From Halobacteriovoraceae bacterium (GTDB lineage Bacteria; Bdellovibrionota; Bacteriovoracia; Bacteriovoracales; Bacteriovoracaceae), in NCBI GenBank assembly GCA_002713145.1, contig PAVS01000019.1, forward strand, positions 62,001 through 126,000: a stretch of DNA of 64,000 nucleotides, read 5' to 3'. Position 1 is the stretch's first letter. Each line of letters opens with the position of its first letter. The notes below the pieces were generated by a model. The model saw only the letters and a program-made list of their open reading frames with translations. It did no database searches and was not told the DNA's origin. Shown one piece after another: positions 54,037 through 63,793 of this stretch. Position numbers and translations under genes: made by a program.

Positions 54037-55077
54037 ATGCTGATTTGCTCTAAGGCAAGTGTGATTGAAGAGATACTAGAAAATATTCAAGTTGAACAGG
54101 CCATTATACTAATGGCCCCACCTGGTTGGGGGAAAACTTATAAGCTACTCCAGGCCATTAAAAAAAGTCAGCGTAAATGTTTATTTGTTTTTCCCCTCAG
54201 AGCACTTTGTGATGAAGTTTATATCAATGCTTCCAGGGCCAAAATCAATGTTTGTAATATCAGGCGTGCAAAAGATTTTGAATATCTAAGTGAGATGGAC
54301 TTTCAATTGGTGGTCTCCACTCCGGAATGCCTGAAGGCAGACGTCATTGAAGCACTCGCGCAAGATCACGTTTTTATTTTAGATGAATCTCATTTGATCA
54401 AATTATGGGGAGAAACTTTTCGTCCAAAGCTGGTGGATTTTCTTGAACTCATGCAAACCTATGCTCCGCCTACACTACTTCTAAGTGCGACTATGGCCAA
54501 AGATAATCTTGCCTATATGGAAGCTAAATTGCGCTATCATTATAAAGATATCTATCATATAGATTTGGGAAATCTTTCACTTAAAAATATACCAAGTAAA
54601 GTTTATGTCTACCCCTCCCAAAAGAAAAACTGGCTTATAGCAGATATCATCGCCTCTATCGATGGAGAAGTGAGCTTAATTTTTTGCCAGTATCGAAAAG
54701 AAGTGAAAAAACTGGATGCCTATTTTCGCTCTCTGGGACTTCGTGTGCTGAGTTGTGTGGGAGGGGAAGCTCAGAAATTTATTCAAGAGCTTAATACTTC
54801 AGAAAAACCCGATATCATTATCTCAACCAGTGTCTTGGGGCATGGAGTAAACTTACCTAGTGTAAAGAGAGTTTATTTCTTATATCGGGTAAAAGGTGTG
54901 GAGTTTTACTTGCAAATGCTTGGGCGAGGAGGGCGCAATGGCAGCTCATTTTTTTTACATACAATGAATTGGAATTACTTCCCTCTGATCGAGTTGTTTC
55001 GTGGCATGCTGAGAGCTTATTTAAAAAGCATTAGGAATCGTGTGAATTATTTCCTATATTATTCAAATGCATATTGA
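54037..55077 (+). CDS. Short superfamily-2 helicase
   Basis: 346 residues, small for an SF2 enzyme. Walker A APPGWGKT at residues 27-34, motif II DESH at 114-117, motif III SAT at 148-150, and motif VI QMLGRGGR at 291-298. There is an upstream FPLRALCDEVY (motif Ia) and IISTSVLGHGVNLPSV (motif V). No accessory nuclease, zinc or RQC domain. It could unwind DNA or RNA. It overlaps recO by 11 bases, so recombination or repair is the natural guess. Confidence 0.85.
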   Translation: MLICSKASVIEEILENIQVEQAIILMAPPGWGKTYKLLQAIKKSQRKCLFVFPLRALCDEVYINASRAKINVCNIRRAKDFEYLSEMDFQLVVSTPECLKADVIEALAQDHVFILDESHLIKLWGETFRPKLVDFLELMQTYAPPTLLLSATMAKDNLAYMEAKLRYHYKDIYHIDLGNLSLKNIPSKVYVYPSQKKNWLIADIIASIDGEVSLIFCQYRKEVKKLDAYFRSLGLRVLSCVGGEAQKFIQELNTSEKPDIIISTSVLGHGVNLPSVKRVYFLYRVKGVEFYLQMLGRGGRNGSSFFLHTMNWNYFPLIELFRGMLRAYLKSIRNRVNYFLYYSNAY

Positions 55078-55882
55078 AGGGATTGTTCTCCATAAAACCT
55101 TATACAAAGAAAAAGACTTAATCGCTCATCTGCTTTTGCGCTCGGGTGATACGCTCACTGTCTATTTCTACGGAGGCAAAGGGGGAGGAAAAAAACTCAA
55201 AGGCTCTATTGTGGAGATGGGTTTTATGTTGGGAGTCTATCTGCAAAAAGCCACTCGAAAGCTTGAATCCCAAATACAAGTGGCCAAAGAGTATGAGCTT
55301 AAATGGCATCCAAAATATATACGCGAAAATTATCAGGCATTTTGTCTCGCCAGTTTTTATCTCGAATTAATAGCCAAAATTTCTTCAGAAGCTCATATTG
55401 ATGATGTCCATAGCATCAATAATGAAGGACTTTTTAAGGTGCTATCCAATGCTTTGTTCTACTTAGATGAAGCCGTGGGGAAGAAGTCTTTTGATTTACA
55501 TCAGCACTTATTTATCTTTTTTGCAAAAATCATTATCGAGTTAGGGATTAATCCCGACACGAAAAATTGTTTGTTTTGTCATAAAGAATTTAGACCAAGT
55601 GATTTATGTCTCTTCGATTATACTGAGGGGGGTTTTAGTTGTATGGAATGCAGTTCTCAGAAAGATGAATTTCTCTCTGAGAATAAATCTCTATTGTATG
55701 AGCATCAGAGTGCTCAAGAACTCAGACAAAAATTGGATCAGGCTTATTTCACTCCCTATAAAGAATATGAAACCATACAAAACTTAACGCAGGGCTTAAC
55801 CATTGCGGAATTTAATTACTTGAACTACCAATTTGGTTTTAAAGAAGCAGGTTATAAAACTTGGAAAAGTTTATCCCATTAA
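55067..55882 (+). CDS. recO: DNA repair protein RecO
   Basis: 271 residues. The N-terminal OB-fold (EGIVLHKTLYKEKDLIAHLLL; LTVYFYGGKGGGKKLKGSI), central helical domain and a zinc-type Cys pair NCLFCHKE ... FSCMECSS fit RecO. It loads RecA with RecF/RecR. The usual RecO genomic partner era is absent; here a helicase gene overlaps. 4-base overlap with convergent gmhB. Confidence 0.9.
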   Translation: MHIEGIVLHKTLYKEKDLIAHLLLRSGDTLTVYFYGGKGGGKKLKGSIVEMGFMLGVYLQKATRKLESQIQVAKEYELKWHPKYIRENYQAFCLASFYLELIAKISSEAHIDDVHSINNEGLFKVLSNALFYLDEAVGKKSFDLHQHLFIFFAKIIIELGINPDTKNCLFCHKEFRPSDLCLFDYTEGGFSCMECSSQKDEFLSENKSLLYEHQSAQELRQKLDQAYFTPYKEYETIQNLTQGLTIAEFNYLNYQFGFKEAGYKTWKSLSH

Positions 55883-56385
55883 TCTTTGAGGGGAATAAAT
55901 TCGAAAATATCTTCGAGTTTAGAAATATTATTTTTATAGTCGCAATTAAGAGTAATCGAAGTCATACCGGCTCGCTCACCAGCTTGAGCATCTGTAATAC
56001 GATCACCGACCATAAAACATTGTTTGGGGTCTAGCTTATATTTCTCACAAGCTTCAATCAGAAGTTTGGGCTCAGGTTTGCGACAATCACAATCAGTTTG
56101 AGTGGGGTCATGAGGGCAATAAATAATTTCAGTAAAGCTGATTCCATGTTCTTGAAAGCCTTTTTCCATATGGGAGTGAAATTCATGCATTTGTGCTTCC
56201 GTGAAATAGCCTCTGCCGATGCCAGATTGATTAGAAAAAATAAAAAGCTGATAACCTGCATCTTGAATTTTTTTAAGCACGTCAAAAACACCATCAATGA
56301 AATTCAATTGCTCTTTTTTGTACATATAATGGCTATCATGAATAAGTGTGTCATCTCGATCAAAAAATACAGCTTTCCCGCTCAT
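55879..56385 (-). CDS. gmhB: D-glycero-D-manno-heptose 1,7-bisphosphate phosphatase (GmhB-like)
   Basis: 168-residue HAD phosphatase. Motif I FFDRDDTLI, motif II SNQSG, and the zinc-binding CPHDPTQTDCDCRKPEP loop characteristic of GmhB/HisB-N; motif IV VGDRITDAQAG. It makes the heptose of LPS core. Histidinol-phosphatase activity cannot be excluded, but no his genes are near. Confidence 0.9.
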   Translation of the reverse strand: MSGKAVFFDRDDTLIHDSHYMYKKEQLNFIDGVFDVLKKIQDAGYQLFIFSNQSGIGRGYFTEAQMHEFHSHMEKGFQEHGISFTEIIYCPHDPTQTDCDCRKPEPKLLIEACEKYKLDPKQCFMVGDRITDAQAGERAGMTSITLNCDYKNNISKLEDIFEFIPLKD

Positions 56386-56517
56386 GGTTCTCCTTTTTTC
56401 ACTCGGTTTCTATCATACTTGATTTGAGCAATAATTAAAATTAACGCAAAGCTGCACCGCTAAGGATACTTTTTTCATTTCTTTGCAAGACACCTGCTTG
56501 AGAGTAAAATTAAGGCT

Positions 56518-58233
56518 ATGATTTTACTTTTACGACAGATGTTTCCGTTCATCCGTCCCTATTTAAAAACAGCTCTTCTGGCCACTCTTTGTATTTTTCC
56601 CTTGGCGGCGATTAAAGCTTATGAAGCGTATTTTATTAAAAATGTGATCGATGGAATTTTTGATCCCAATTCCACTGAAGAATATGCATTTCAATTAGCC
56701 GGCATCCTTGTCGGATTGGCCCTGCTTAAATATCCTTTTCGCTTTATTCATTTTTTTGGAATGCGGATGGTAGTGGATCGAGCCACCTGTGATATCAGAA
56801 AAGCTATCTATAATAAATTTCAGCATCTCTCCGCAAAATATTTTTCAAACGCTAAACAGGGTCAATTACTCTCTATCATGGTGAGTGACACTCAGATATT
56901 TGCTTCCTCTTTTATGCACTCCCTTGATCTTATTCGCGAGCCTTTGACGGCGGCGCTGCTCTTGGGTGTGGCATTCTATCACGATTGGAAATTGACTCTT
57001 ATTATTTTAGTGGTGCTGCCTTTTTTCGTTGGGATTTTCACCGTGACCGGAAAAAGAATCAGACGCTATATTGCTCGCTCTCAAGCGGATCAAGCGAATA
57101 TGACCCATCACGCAGCTGAAGGTCTCGTTGGACAAAAGATTATTAAAGCCTTTAATCTACAAGACTTTATGCTCAAGCGCTTTGATAGCGCTCAGATTGA
57201 CTTTCTTAATCACAAGAAAAAATCAAACTCCGCTGAAGAACATTCTCATCCATTAGTGGAAACTGTCGGCTCCTTTGCCTTTGCCACCGTTATTGTGGCA
57301 GCCTTTTACCGTCAGCAAAGTGGGGCCCTTACGGTTGGAGAGTTTATTTCTTTTGTAGGTGCTCTCGCAATGTTTATGGATCCGGTGAGAAGATTTTCCA
57401 AGGCCAACACCAAACTCAATCAAGCAAGGGCGGCAGGTGAGAGGATTTTTAAACTGCTGGAAGAAAAAGAAGAAGTGAATACAGGTGCTGTGAAGTTTAG
57501 TGAGTTTAGAGAATCCATTGAATTTAAAAATGTCAGCTTCTCTTATGGTGATCAAAAAGTGATAAAAAACTTTTCCCTTAAAATTTCCAAAGGTGAAAAA
57601 GTGGCTTTGGTTGGACTTTCGGGATCTGGGAAATCAACTCTCGTCTCACTGCTATTAAGACTTTATGACATCGAAGAAGGAGAAATCCTCATCGATGGCA
57701 TTAATATTAAAGATTACGAACTTCATACCTACCGGGAATCTTTGGCCCTTGTATCCCAAGATATTTTTCTATTTAATGACACCGTTTATGAAAACCTCAC
57801 CGCTGGCGGAAAATACACTGATCACCAAGTAGAAAATGCCCTGGAAGTAAGTTACGCCCATGAATTCGTAAATAAATTGCCTCAAGGAGTGCAGACTCTC
57901 ATTGGAGATAGAGGCTTACGACTCTCTGGCGGCCAAAGCCAAAGACTCACCATTGCAAGAGCTTTTCTTAGAGACTGCCCCATTCTGCTTTTTGATGAAG
58001 CCACCAGTGCTTTGGATAATGAATCAGAAAAAATTGTACAAAAAGCTCTGGATAAAGTTTCTAGTGAAAAAACAGTTATTGCTATTGCCCACAGACTCTC
58101 AACCATTCAGAACTATGATCGTATCATTGTGATGAATGAAGGAAATAAAGTAGAAGAGGGAAAACATACGGAACTTTTGGCCAAAATGGGCGAGTATAAA
58201 AAATTATATGAATTAACCCAAATAGAGGGCTAA
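56518..58233 (+). CDS. msbA: MsbA-like lipid A ABC exporter
   Basis: 571 residues, half-transporter: six membrane segments in residues ~1-310, then the ATPase with Walker A GLSGSGKSTL, signature LSGGQSQRL, Walker B ILLFDEATSALDNESEK. It would flip lipid A-core at the inner membrane. Sequence class is MsbA/Type IV exporter; drug export cannot be excluded, but gmhB and LPS genes nearby favour lipid A. Confidence 0.88.
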   Translation: MILLLRQMFPFIRPYLKTALLATLCIFPLAAIKAYEAYFIKNVIDGIFDPNSTEEYAFQLAGILVGLALLKYPFRFIHFFGMRMVVDRATCDIRKAIYNKFQHLSAKYFSNAKQGQLLSIMVSDTQIFASSFMHSLDLIREPLTAALLLGVAFYHDWKLTLIILVVLPFFVGIFTVTGKRIRRYIARSQADQANMTHHAAEGLVGQKIIKAFNLQDFMLKRFDSAQIDFLNHKKKSNSAEEHSHPLVETVGSFAFATVIVAAFYRQQSGALTVGEFISFVGALAMFMDPVRRFSKANTKLNQARAAGERIFKLLEEKEEVNTGAVKFSEFRESIEFKNVSFSYGDQKVIKNFSLKISKGEKVALVGLSGSGKSTLVSLLLRLYDIEEGEILIDGINIKDYELHTYRESLALVSQDIFLFNDTVYENLTAGGKYTDHQVENALEVSYAHEFVNKLPQGVQTLIGDRGLRLSGGQSQRLTIARAFLRDCPILLFDEATSALDNESEKIVQKALDKVSSEKTVIAIAHRLSTIQNYDRIIVMNEGNKVEEGKHTELLAKMGEYKKLYELTQIEG

Positions 58234-58299
58234 CAGACTTGGATTCTGAAGGCAATTTGGGTATAAGTTGTTTATTCAACTAGAGGAGTGGAGAATCCC

Positions 58300-59619
58300 A
58301 TGGACATAAAAAAACTCGATAATATGCAAGACTTAGTTTCTCTTTGTAAAAGAAGAGGTTTTATCTTTCAAAGTTCAGAAATCTACGGTGGACTTGGATC
58401 TTGTTGGGATTATGGTCCACTTGGGGTTGAGCTTAAAAATAATATTAAAGACTCTTGGTGGAAAGCCATGACTTATCGTGAGGAAGTTGAAGGTGTTGAC
58501 GCATCTATCCTCATGCACCCTCAAGTTTGGAAAGCCTCAGGGCACGTAGATGGATTTTCAGATCCCCTTGTTGATTGTAAAGAATGTAAATCTAGATTCC
58601 GCGCCGATAAAATTGACCTCGATGCTCCATGTCCCAGTTGTAAAGCTGAAGACTCTTTCACTGAGCCAAGAGATTTTAATCTTATGTTTGAAACAACCAT
58701 GGGGCCTGTGAAAGATTCAGGTTCTACCGTCTACCTTAGACCGGAAACAGCACAAGGTATCTTCACAAACTTTCTTAATGTGCAAAGTACCATGCGAAAA
58801 AAACTTCCTTTTGGAATTGCTCAAATAGGGAAAGCTTTTCGTAACGAAATAACTCCAGGAAATTTTATTTTTAGAACCCGTGAGTTTGAACAAATGGAGA
58901 TGCAATATTTTATTAAGCCAGGCACTCAAGATGAAGCCATGAAAAAATGGAAAGAGATCCGTTGGCAATGGCACCTCGATCAGGGACTTGATGAAGATAA
59001 ATTGCGATGGCATGACCATGGGAGTGAGTTGGCCCATTACGCAGATGCAGCTTTTGATATTGAATATCATTTCCCAATTGGTTGGGATGAAATGGAGGGG
59101 ATTCACTCTCGTACTGATTTTGATTTAGGCCGACATGCTGAGCACTCGGGTAAAAATTTAAATTATGTGGATCAAGCAGACGGTAATAAAAAATATATTC
59201 CTTACGTGCTTGAGACAAGTGTAGGGTGTGATAGACATCTTCTCGCCATTCTTTGTAATGCCTACCGTGTGGAAAACCCAGAGACAAAAGAAGAGCGAGT
59301 CGTCATGGGCTTTAAGCCTAAAATGGCTCCGATTAAAGTGGCCATTATGCCTTTAATGAAAAAACCAGAGCTTGAAACTCATGCTCGTTCTATTCTCGAA
59401 GATTTACAAAAAAATTATAAATGCGAATATGATGTTGCTGGTTCTATTGGAAAGCGCTATCGCAGACAAGATGAGATTGGAACTCCTTATTGTATAACTG
59501 TTGACTATGATACCTTGGAAGATAACGCAGTCACTGTGAGAGATAGAGATTCGATGGCTCAAGAGCGCGTTAAGATATCAGAAATACGTCAGTATATACT
59601 GAACAAATTTGGTTTCTAA
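58300..59619 (+). CDS. glyQS: Glycyl-tRNA synthetase, dimeric class II
   Basis: Start at the ATG at 58300, six bases after GGAG; a GTG at 58288 sits on the SD. 439 residues: alpha2-type GlyRS, not the alpha2beta2 form of many proteobacteria. Features: [26 protein letters not shown] (first 20 residues of the motif 1 region are diagnostic), zinc Cys pairs CKEC and CPSC, motif 2 [10 protein letters not shown], and the C-terminal anticodon-binding domain. Confidence 0.96.
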   Translation: MDIKKLDNMQDLVSLCKRRGFIFQSSEIYGGLGSCWDYGPLGVELKNNIKDSWWKAMTYREEVEGVDASILMHPQVWKASGHVDGFSDPLVDCKECKSRFRADKIDLDAPCPSCKAEDSFTEPRDFNLMFETTMGPVKDSGSTVYLRPETAQGIFTNFLNVQSTMRKKLPFGIAQIGKAFRNEITPGNFIFRTREFEQMEMQYFIKPGTQDEAMKKWKEIRWQWHLDQGLDEDKLRWHDHGSELAHYADAAFDIEYHFPIGWDEMEGIHSRTDFDLGRHAEHSGKNLNYVDQADGNKKYIPYVLETSVGCDRHLLAILCNAYRVENPETKEERVVMGFKPKMAPIKVAIMPLMKKPELETHARSILEDLQKNYKCEYDVAGSIGKRYRRQDEIGTPYCITVDYDTLEDNAVTVRDRDSMAQERVKISEIRQYILNKFGF

Positions 59620-59671
59620 AAACATTAAGTAGACTTCATTTTGGAAATAGCCCTATTCTACCGATAATCTC

Positions 59672-61042
59672 ATGAATAATGAGGTTAATTTGAAATACGA
59701 GATTTCCAAAGATAGAGACGAGATTTTAAAAACAATCTCAGCATCCAATAACAAGAATAGAAATATTCTTTGGCAAAACTATAATGACCATAGAAAGGTT
59801 GTTGAAATCCATAATATTCAAATTGATCCCATCCAAGAGATGATCGCTTTTACTGTTCTTGAGAGCAGTGGGCTTCTATCCGATAGACCTATTTATATCA
59901 AACTCAACCATCGTAACCTTATTTTTAAAGGAAGTATTCTCAATATTTCTCAAGGAAATGTTTTGGTACAAATTCCTGATGAAATCAAATTGGAAGAATT
60001 TAGAGAATATAAAAGATTTGCCTTTGAATCTAATGAGAAGAGAAAAGTCATTTTAAGCTTTGACTCTCACTTGGTGAATAAAGCCAAAGAAAACTTACCC
60101 ATTCAAATGCTCGATGTCAGTCAATCAGGTTTGGGCGTAATAGTAAATTATTTCGAAAAAGAAAAACTTATCAAATCTCAAAATTTAAGTTTATCGACTC
60201 TAGGACATTTCAAGTTTCATTCTCATTTCTATATGAACCCAGTTTATAAAACAAATTATCAAGACATATCTTCTTCAGAGGATATGTTTAAGATTGGTTA
60301 TAAATTTGAAGAGCAACTCCCAGACAATTTGATTGAAAACTTTATACGAGCGCAAGAAGGAATATTTGAAAGTGAACTTGGCTTTCTCGGTAAAAGCCGA
60401 AAGTTTCAAAGAAAACTTCACCGGGAGTATAGAGCGATGGTCAAGAAGCTCGAAGCCAAAAAAGAATTCGACGACTTTTTTATCGGCCATGGGGATTTTA
60501 GAAATATTGGGCACGAATATTTACCCAAACATATAAGACTGCTTTCTATGTTTTCTTGTGCACTTGCTAATTTACTCAATATCAATAGTAAGTTGCTCAC
60601 TCAACAATTAACCTATATCGCTTTTGTTCATGATATTGCTTATTTTAATAACCCAAGACTGGCGCAAATAAAAGATGATAAGCACTTTAAAAAGATAGCG
60701 TTTTTACTCAAAGTTCATGAGCGAGAACTCTATTATCGCGCCCCGCAGTTTGCACTTCAATTTGCAAAAGCTGATGTTCATGCTCCAGTAGGAGCAGAGC
60801 AGCTCTTGCAGCAAATAGTCGCTTATAAATCTTCAGTTCACCCAGATAAGTTTCTAGCGATGGAAAATCTCGCAGCCCCCTTAGCCATTTTTGTTACTGC
60901 TCATCACCTGGTTGATTATGTACTTAAACATCCTCATTGGAGTTTTTTTGAATATCTGGAAAACTATCCCTTCGGAATCTATGGAGGAACTTTTTTAGAC
61001 ATCTATGACAAACTAAAACAGGCGAGAATTGCTGCTGCATAG
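59672..61042 (+). CDS. PilZ-HD fusion protein (c-di-GMP receptor with HD domain)
   Basis: 456 residues. A YcgR-like N-region (about 15-105) leads into a PilZ domain with RxxxR as REYKR (111-115) and DVSQSG (148-153), the two c-di-GMP-binding motifs. A helical linker (about 215-280) joins an HD-type domain: His287, His320-Asp321 (FVHDIAY), His370 and His411-His412 line up with HD phosphohydrolase ligands. The GYP motif of HD-GYP c-di-GMP phosphodiesterases is absent. It may bind c-di-GMP and hydrolyse another nucleotide, or may be inactive. Confidence 0.75.
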   Translation: MNNEVNLKYEISKDRDEILKTISASNNKNRNILWQNYNDHRKVVEIHNIQIDPIQEMIAFTVLESSGLLSDRPIYIKLNHRNLIFKGSILNISQGNVLVQIPDEIKLEEFREYKRFAFESNEKRKVILSFDSHLVNKAKENLPIQMLDVSQSGLGVIVNYFEKEKLIKSQNLSLSTLGHFKFHSHFYMNPVYKTNYQDISSSEDMFKIGYKFEEQLPDNLIENFIRAQEGIFESELGFLGKSRKFQRKLHREYRAMVKKLEAKKEFDDFFIGHGDFRNIGHEYLPKHIRLLSMFSCALANLLNINSKLLTQQLTYIAFVHDIAYFNNPRLAQIKDDKHFKKIAFLLKVHERELYYRAPQFALQFAKADVHAPVGAEQLLQQIVAYKSSVHPDKFLAMENLAAPLAIFVTAHHLVDYVLKHPHWSFFEYLENYPFGIYGGTFLDIYDKLKQARIAAA

Positions 61043-61133
61043 CGAAGTCCTCTTTACTCATTAATTATCATTCTAAAAATGTAAATTTAAACGTACAATA
61101 GCCATGATTGAATTCATCAACAAAAGGCTAGAA

Positions 61134-63791
61134 ATGAATAAATGGGTTTATGCCTTCAATGCAAATGGTGCCGCCGGCGATAGAACAATGAAAAATTTAT
61201 TGGGAGGTAAAGGAGCTAATCTGGCAGAGATGTGCGGGCTTGGACTTCCTGTTCCCCCTGGCTTCACGGTTTCAACTGCAGCTTGTATTGATTATTATGA
61301 GCATGGTGAAAAGATTTCTGATGAAATAAAAAAACAGATTCTCGCAGAGTTAAAAAATATCGAAGAGCTCACCGGAAAACAATTTGGAGGCGAAGACAAT
61401 CCGCTTCTTTTCTCTGTTCGTTCTGGTGCGAGAGTTTCTATGCCTGGGATGATGGATACGGTTCTGAACCTGGGGATGAATGATAAATCTGTTCGCAAGA
61501 TAGCCGCCAGCACGAATAACCCACGTTTTGCATGGGACTCTTACCGCAGGTTTATTCAAATGTTTGCGAATGTGGTGATGGGTGTAAACACTTCCATTTT
61601 GGAGTCTCAACTAGAAGACCTTAAAGAAGCTAGAAATTATAAAGAAGATACTGAGCTTGATGCAGAAGATTTAGAAGAATTAGTCGATGTTTATAAACAA
61701 GTTCTCATGGAAGAATATGGACGCACTTTTCCTCAAGACCCTATGGAGCAATTATGGTTTGCCATAGGTGCGGTCTTTAAGTCATGGCATAACCCAAGGG
61801 CCAAAAAATATCGCTCCATGAATGGATTCTCTGATGAGTGGGGAACAGCGGTTAACGTTCAAAGTATGGTGTTTGGAAACACCGGAGAAAAATCAGGAAC
61901 AGGTGTTTGCTTTACCCGTGATCCATCTACCGGTGAGAAGGTTTTCTTCGGGGAATATCTCATGAATGCCCAAGGAGAAGATGTGGTCGCAGGAATCAGA
62001 ACACCTGCTCCCATTAATGATTCAAGTAAAAATGATTCTAATAAAAATTTTCAAACTTTGGATAAACTTATGCCAAATGTTTATGCAGATTTAGAAGAGA
62101 TTTATCAAAAATTAGAATCTCACTATAAAGACATGCAAGATATTGAGTTTACCATTGAAGACGAAAAACTTTATATCCTGCAAACTCGTAATGCGAAAAG
62201 AACAATAAATGCTGCTTTAAAAGTGGCTGTGGATTTGGTCAAAGAAAATATTATCTCTAAAAGAGAAGCTCTTCTCAGCATTAAACCTGAGGACCTCGAC
62301 AAACTCTTGCACCCAAGACTTGACCCAAAAGCTGAAAAAGAATTGCTGGCAGTAGGCCTTCCCGCATCTCCGGGAGCGGCGAGTGGGCAGATTGTTTTTG
62401 ATTCCGACACAGCTCAGGCTTGGAAAGACGGCGGCAAGAAAGTCATCCTTGTTCGCCAAGAAACAAGTCCTGAAGATATTGGTGGGATGAATGCTGCTGC
62501 AGGAATACTTACTGCGAGAGGAGGAATGACTTCTCATGCGGCGGTAGTTGCCAGAGGTATGGGGAAACCTTGTGTGGCTGGTTGTACGGCTTTAATCATC
62601 TCAGAGAAAAACAAATTATTAAAAATCGGACAAAAAGAATTTAATGAAGGTGATGAGATTACATTTGATGGGGGAAGTGGAGAAGTCTATGACGGAATAG
62701 TTCCTACCATAGAAGCACAGATCTCTGATAATTTTGCAGAGTTCATGTCTTGGGCCGATGAAAATAGAAAGCTCAATATTCGAACCAATGCGGATAACCC
62801 TCATGATGCTAAAGTTGCCTTAGAGTTTGGGGCTCAAGGAATAGGACTTTGTCGAACAGAACATATGTTTTTTGACCCACAAAGAATTTTGGCCGTTAGA
62901 GAGATGATCTTTGCGACTAATGAACAAGAACGTAAAAAAGCCCTCGACAAATTACTTCCTTATCAAATAGAAGATTTCACCGGAATTTTTCTGCAAATGA
63001 ACGGTCTGCCTGTAAATATTCGCTTATTAGATCCTCCTTTGCATGAATTTCTCCCTCATAAAGATGAAGAAGTTGAAGAGCTTGCGGATGCACTCGGGCT
63101 TGAGAAAAAAATCGTCGAAATGCGACAAGAAAGCCTGCATGAATTTAATCCCATGCTTGGGCATAGAGGTTGTCGCTTAGCGATCACTTATCCAGAGATT
63201 TATAAAATGCAAGTTCGCGCTATTATCGAAGCAGCGGTAGCGGCTCAAAATCAAGGTATTGAAGTGATTCCTGAGATTATGATTCCACTTATAGGTTCTG
63301 CTAAAGAGTTAGAGATTTTAGTAAATGAAGCTCGCTCGACGGTTCAAGAAGTTTTAAAAGAAAAAAACACAGAATTAAAATATAAAATTGGAACCATGTT
63401 AGAACTTCCACGTGCTTGTATTACCGCAGATGAAGTGGCCAAGCATGCAGAGTTTTTCTCTTTTGGGACGAATGATTTAACCCAAACGACTTTCGGTTTA
63501 TCTCGTGATGATTCAGGGAAATTTCTTCCTTTTTATGAAACTCGAGGTATATACCCCAGAGATCCTTTTGTGAGTCTTGATCAAAAAGGAGTAGGCTTTT
63601 TGGTAGAACTGGCGGTGAAAAAAGGAAGGGAAGCGAATAATGATATTCATTGCGGTATCTGTGGTGAACATGGAGGGGACCCAGACTCTATTGATTTTTG
63701 TCATCAGGTAGGGCTTGATTATGTGAGTTGCTCACCCTTTAGAGTCCCTATCGCGAGACTGGCAGCAGCTCAATCAGCTATTAGGAGTTAG
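61134..63791 (+). CDS. ppdK: Pyruvate, phosphate dikinase
   Basis: 885 residues from the ATG at 61134, six bases after AAAAGG; an in-frame ATG at 61104 is poorer and PPDK normally starts near 'KWVY.F'. It interconverts pyruvate, ATP and Pi with PEP, AMP and PPi. Phosphohistidine His468 in GGMTSHAAVVARGMGKPC and the catalytic Cys843 in HCGICGEHGGDP are visible; GGKGANLAEM is the nucleotide-binding loop. Together with pfkA it makes PEP/pyruvate flow adjustable. Confidence 0.97.
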   Translation: MNKWVYAFNANGAAGDRTMKNLLGGKGANLAEMCGLGLPVPPGFTVSTAACIDYYEHGEKISDEIKKQILAELKNIEELTGKQFGGEDNPLLFSVRSGARVSMPGMMDTVLNLGMNDKSVRKIAASTNNPRFAWDSYRRFIQMFANVVMGVNTSILESQLEDLKEARNYKEDTELDAEDLEELVDVYKQVLMEEYGRTFPQDPMEQLWFAIGAVFKSWHNPRAKKYRSMNGFSDEWGTAVNVQSMVFGNTGEKSGTGVCFTRDPSTGEKVFFGEYLMNAQGEDVVAGIRTPAPINDSSKNDSNKNFQTLDKLMPNVYADLEEIYQKLESHYKDMQDIEFTIEDEKLYILQTRNAKRTINAALKVAVDLVKENIISKREALLSIKPEDLDKLLHPRLDPKAEKELLAVGLPASPGAASGQIVFDSDTAQAWKDGGKKVILVRQETSPEDIGGMNAAAGILTARGGMTSHAAVVARGMGKPCVAGCTALIISEKNKLLKIGQKEFNEGDEITFDGGSGEVYDGIVPTIEAQISDNFAEFMSWADENRKLNIRTNADNPHDAKVALEFGAQGIGLCRTEHMFFDPQRILAVREMIFATNEQERKKALDKLLPYQIEDFTGIFLQMNGLPVNIRLLDPPLHEFLPHKDEEVEELADALGLEKKIVEMRQESLHEFNPMLGHRGCRLAITYPEIYKMQVRAIIEAAVAAQNQGIEVIPEIMIPLIGSAKELEILVNEARSTVQEVLKEKNTELKYKIGTMLELPRACITADEVAKHAEFFSFGTNDLTQTTFGLSRDDSGKFLPFYETRGIYPRDPFVSLDQKGVGFLVELAVKKGREANNDIHCGICGEHGGDPDSIDFCHQVGLDYVSCSPFRVPIARLAAAQSAIRS

Positions 63792-63793
63792 CT

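Noticed and set aside
62217-62537. 106-codon minus-strand frame inside ppdK
   Set aside because: Antisense to a well-conserved enzyme; no features of a real protein.
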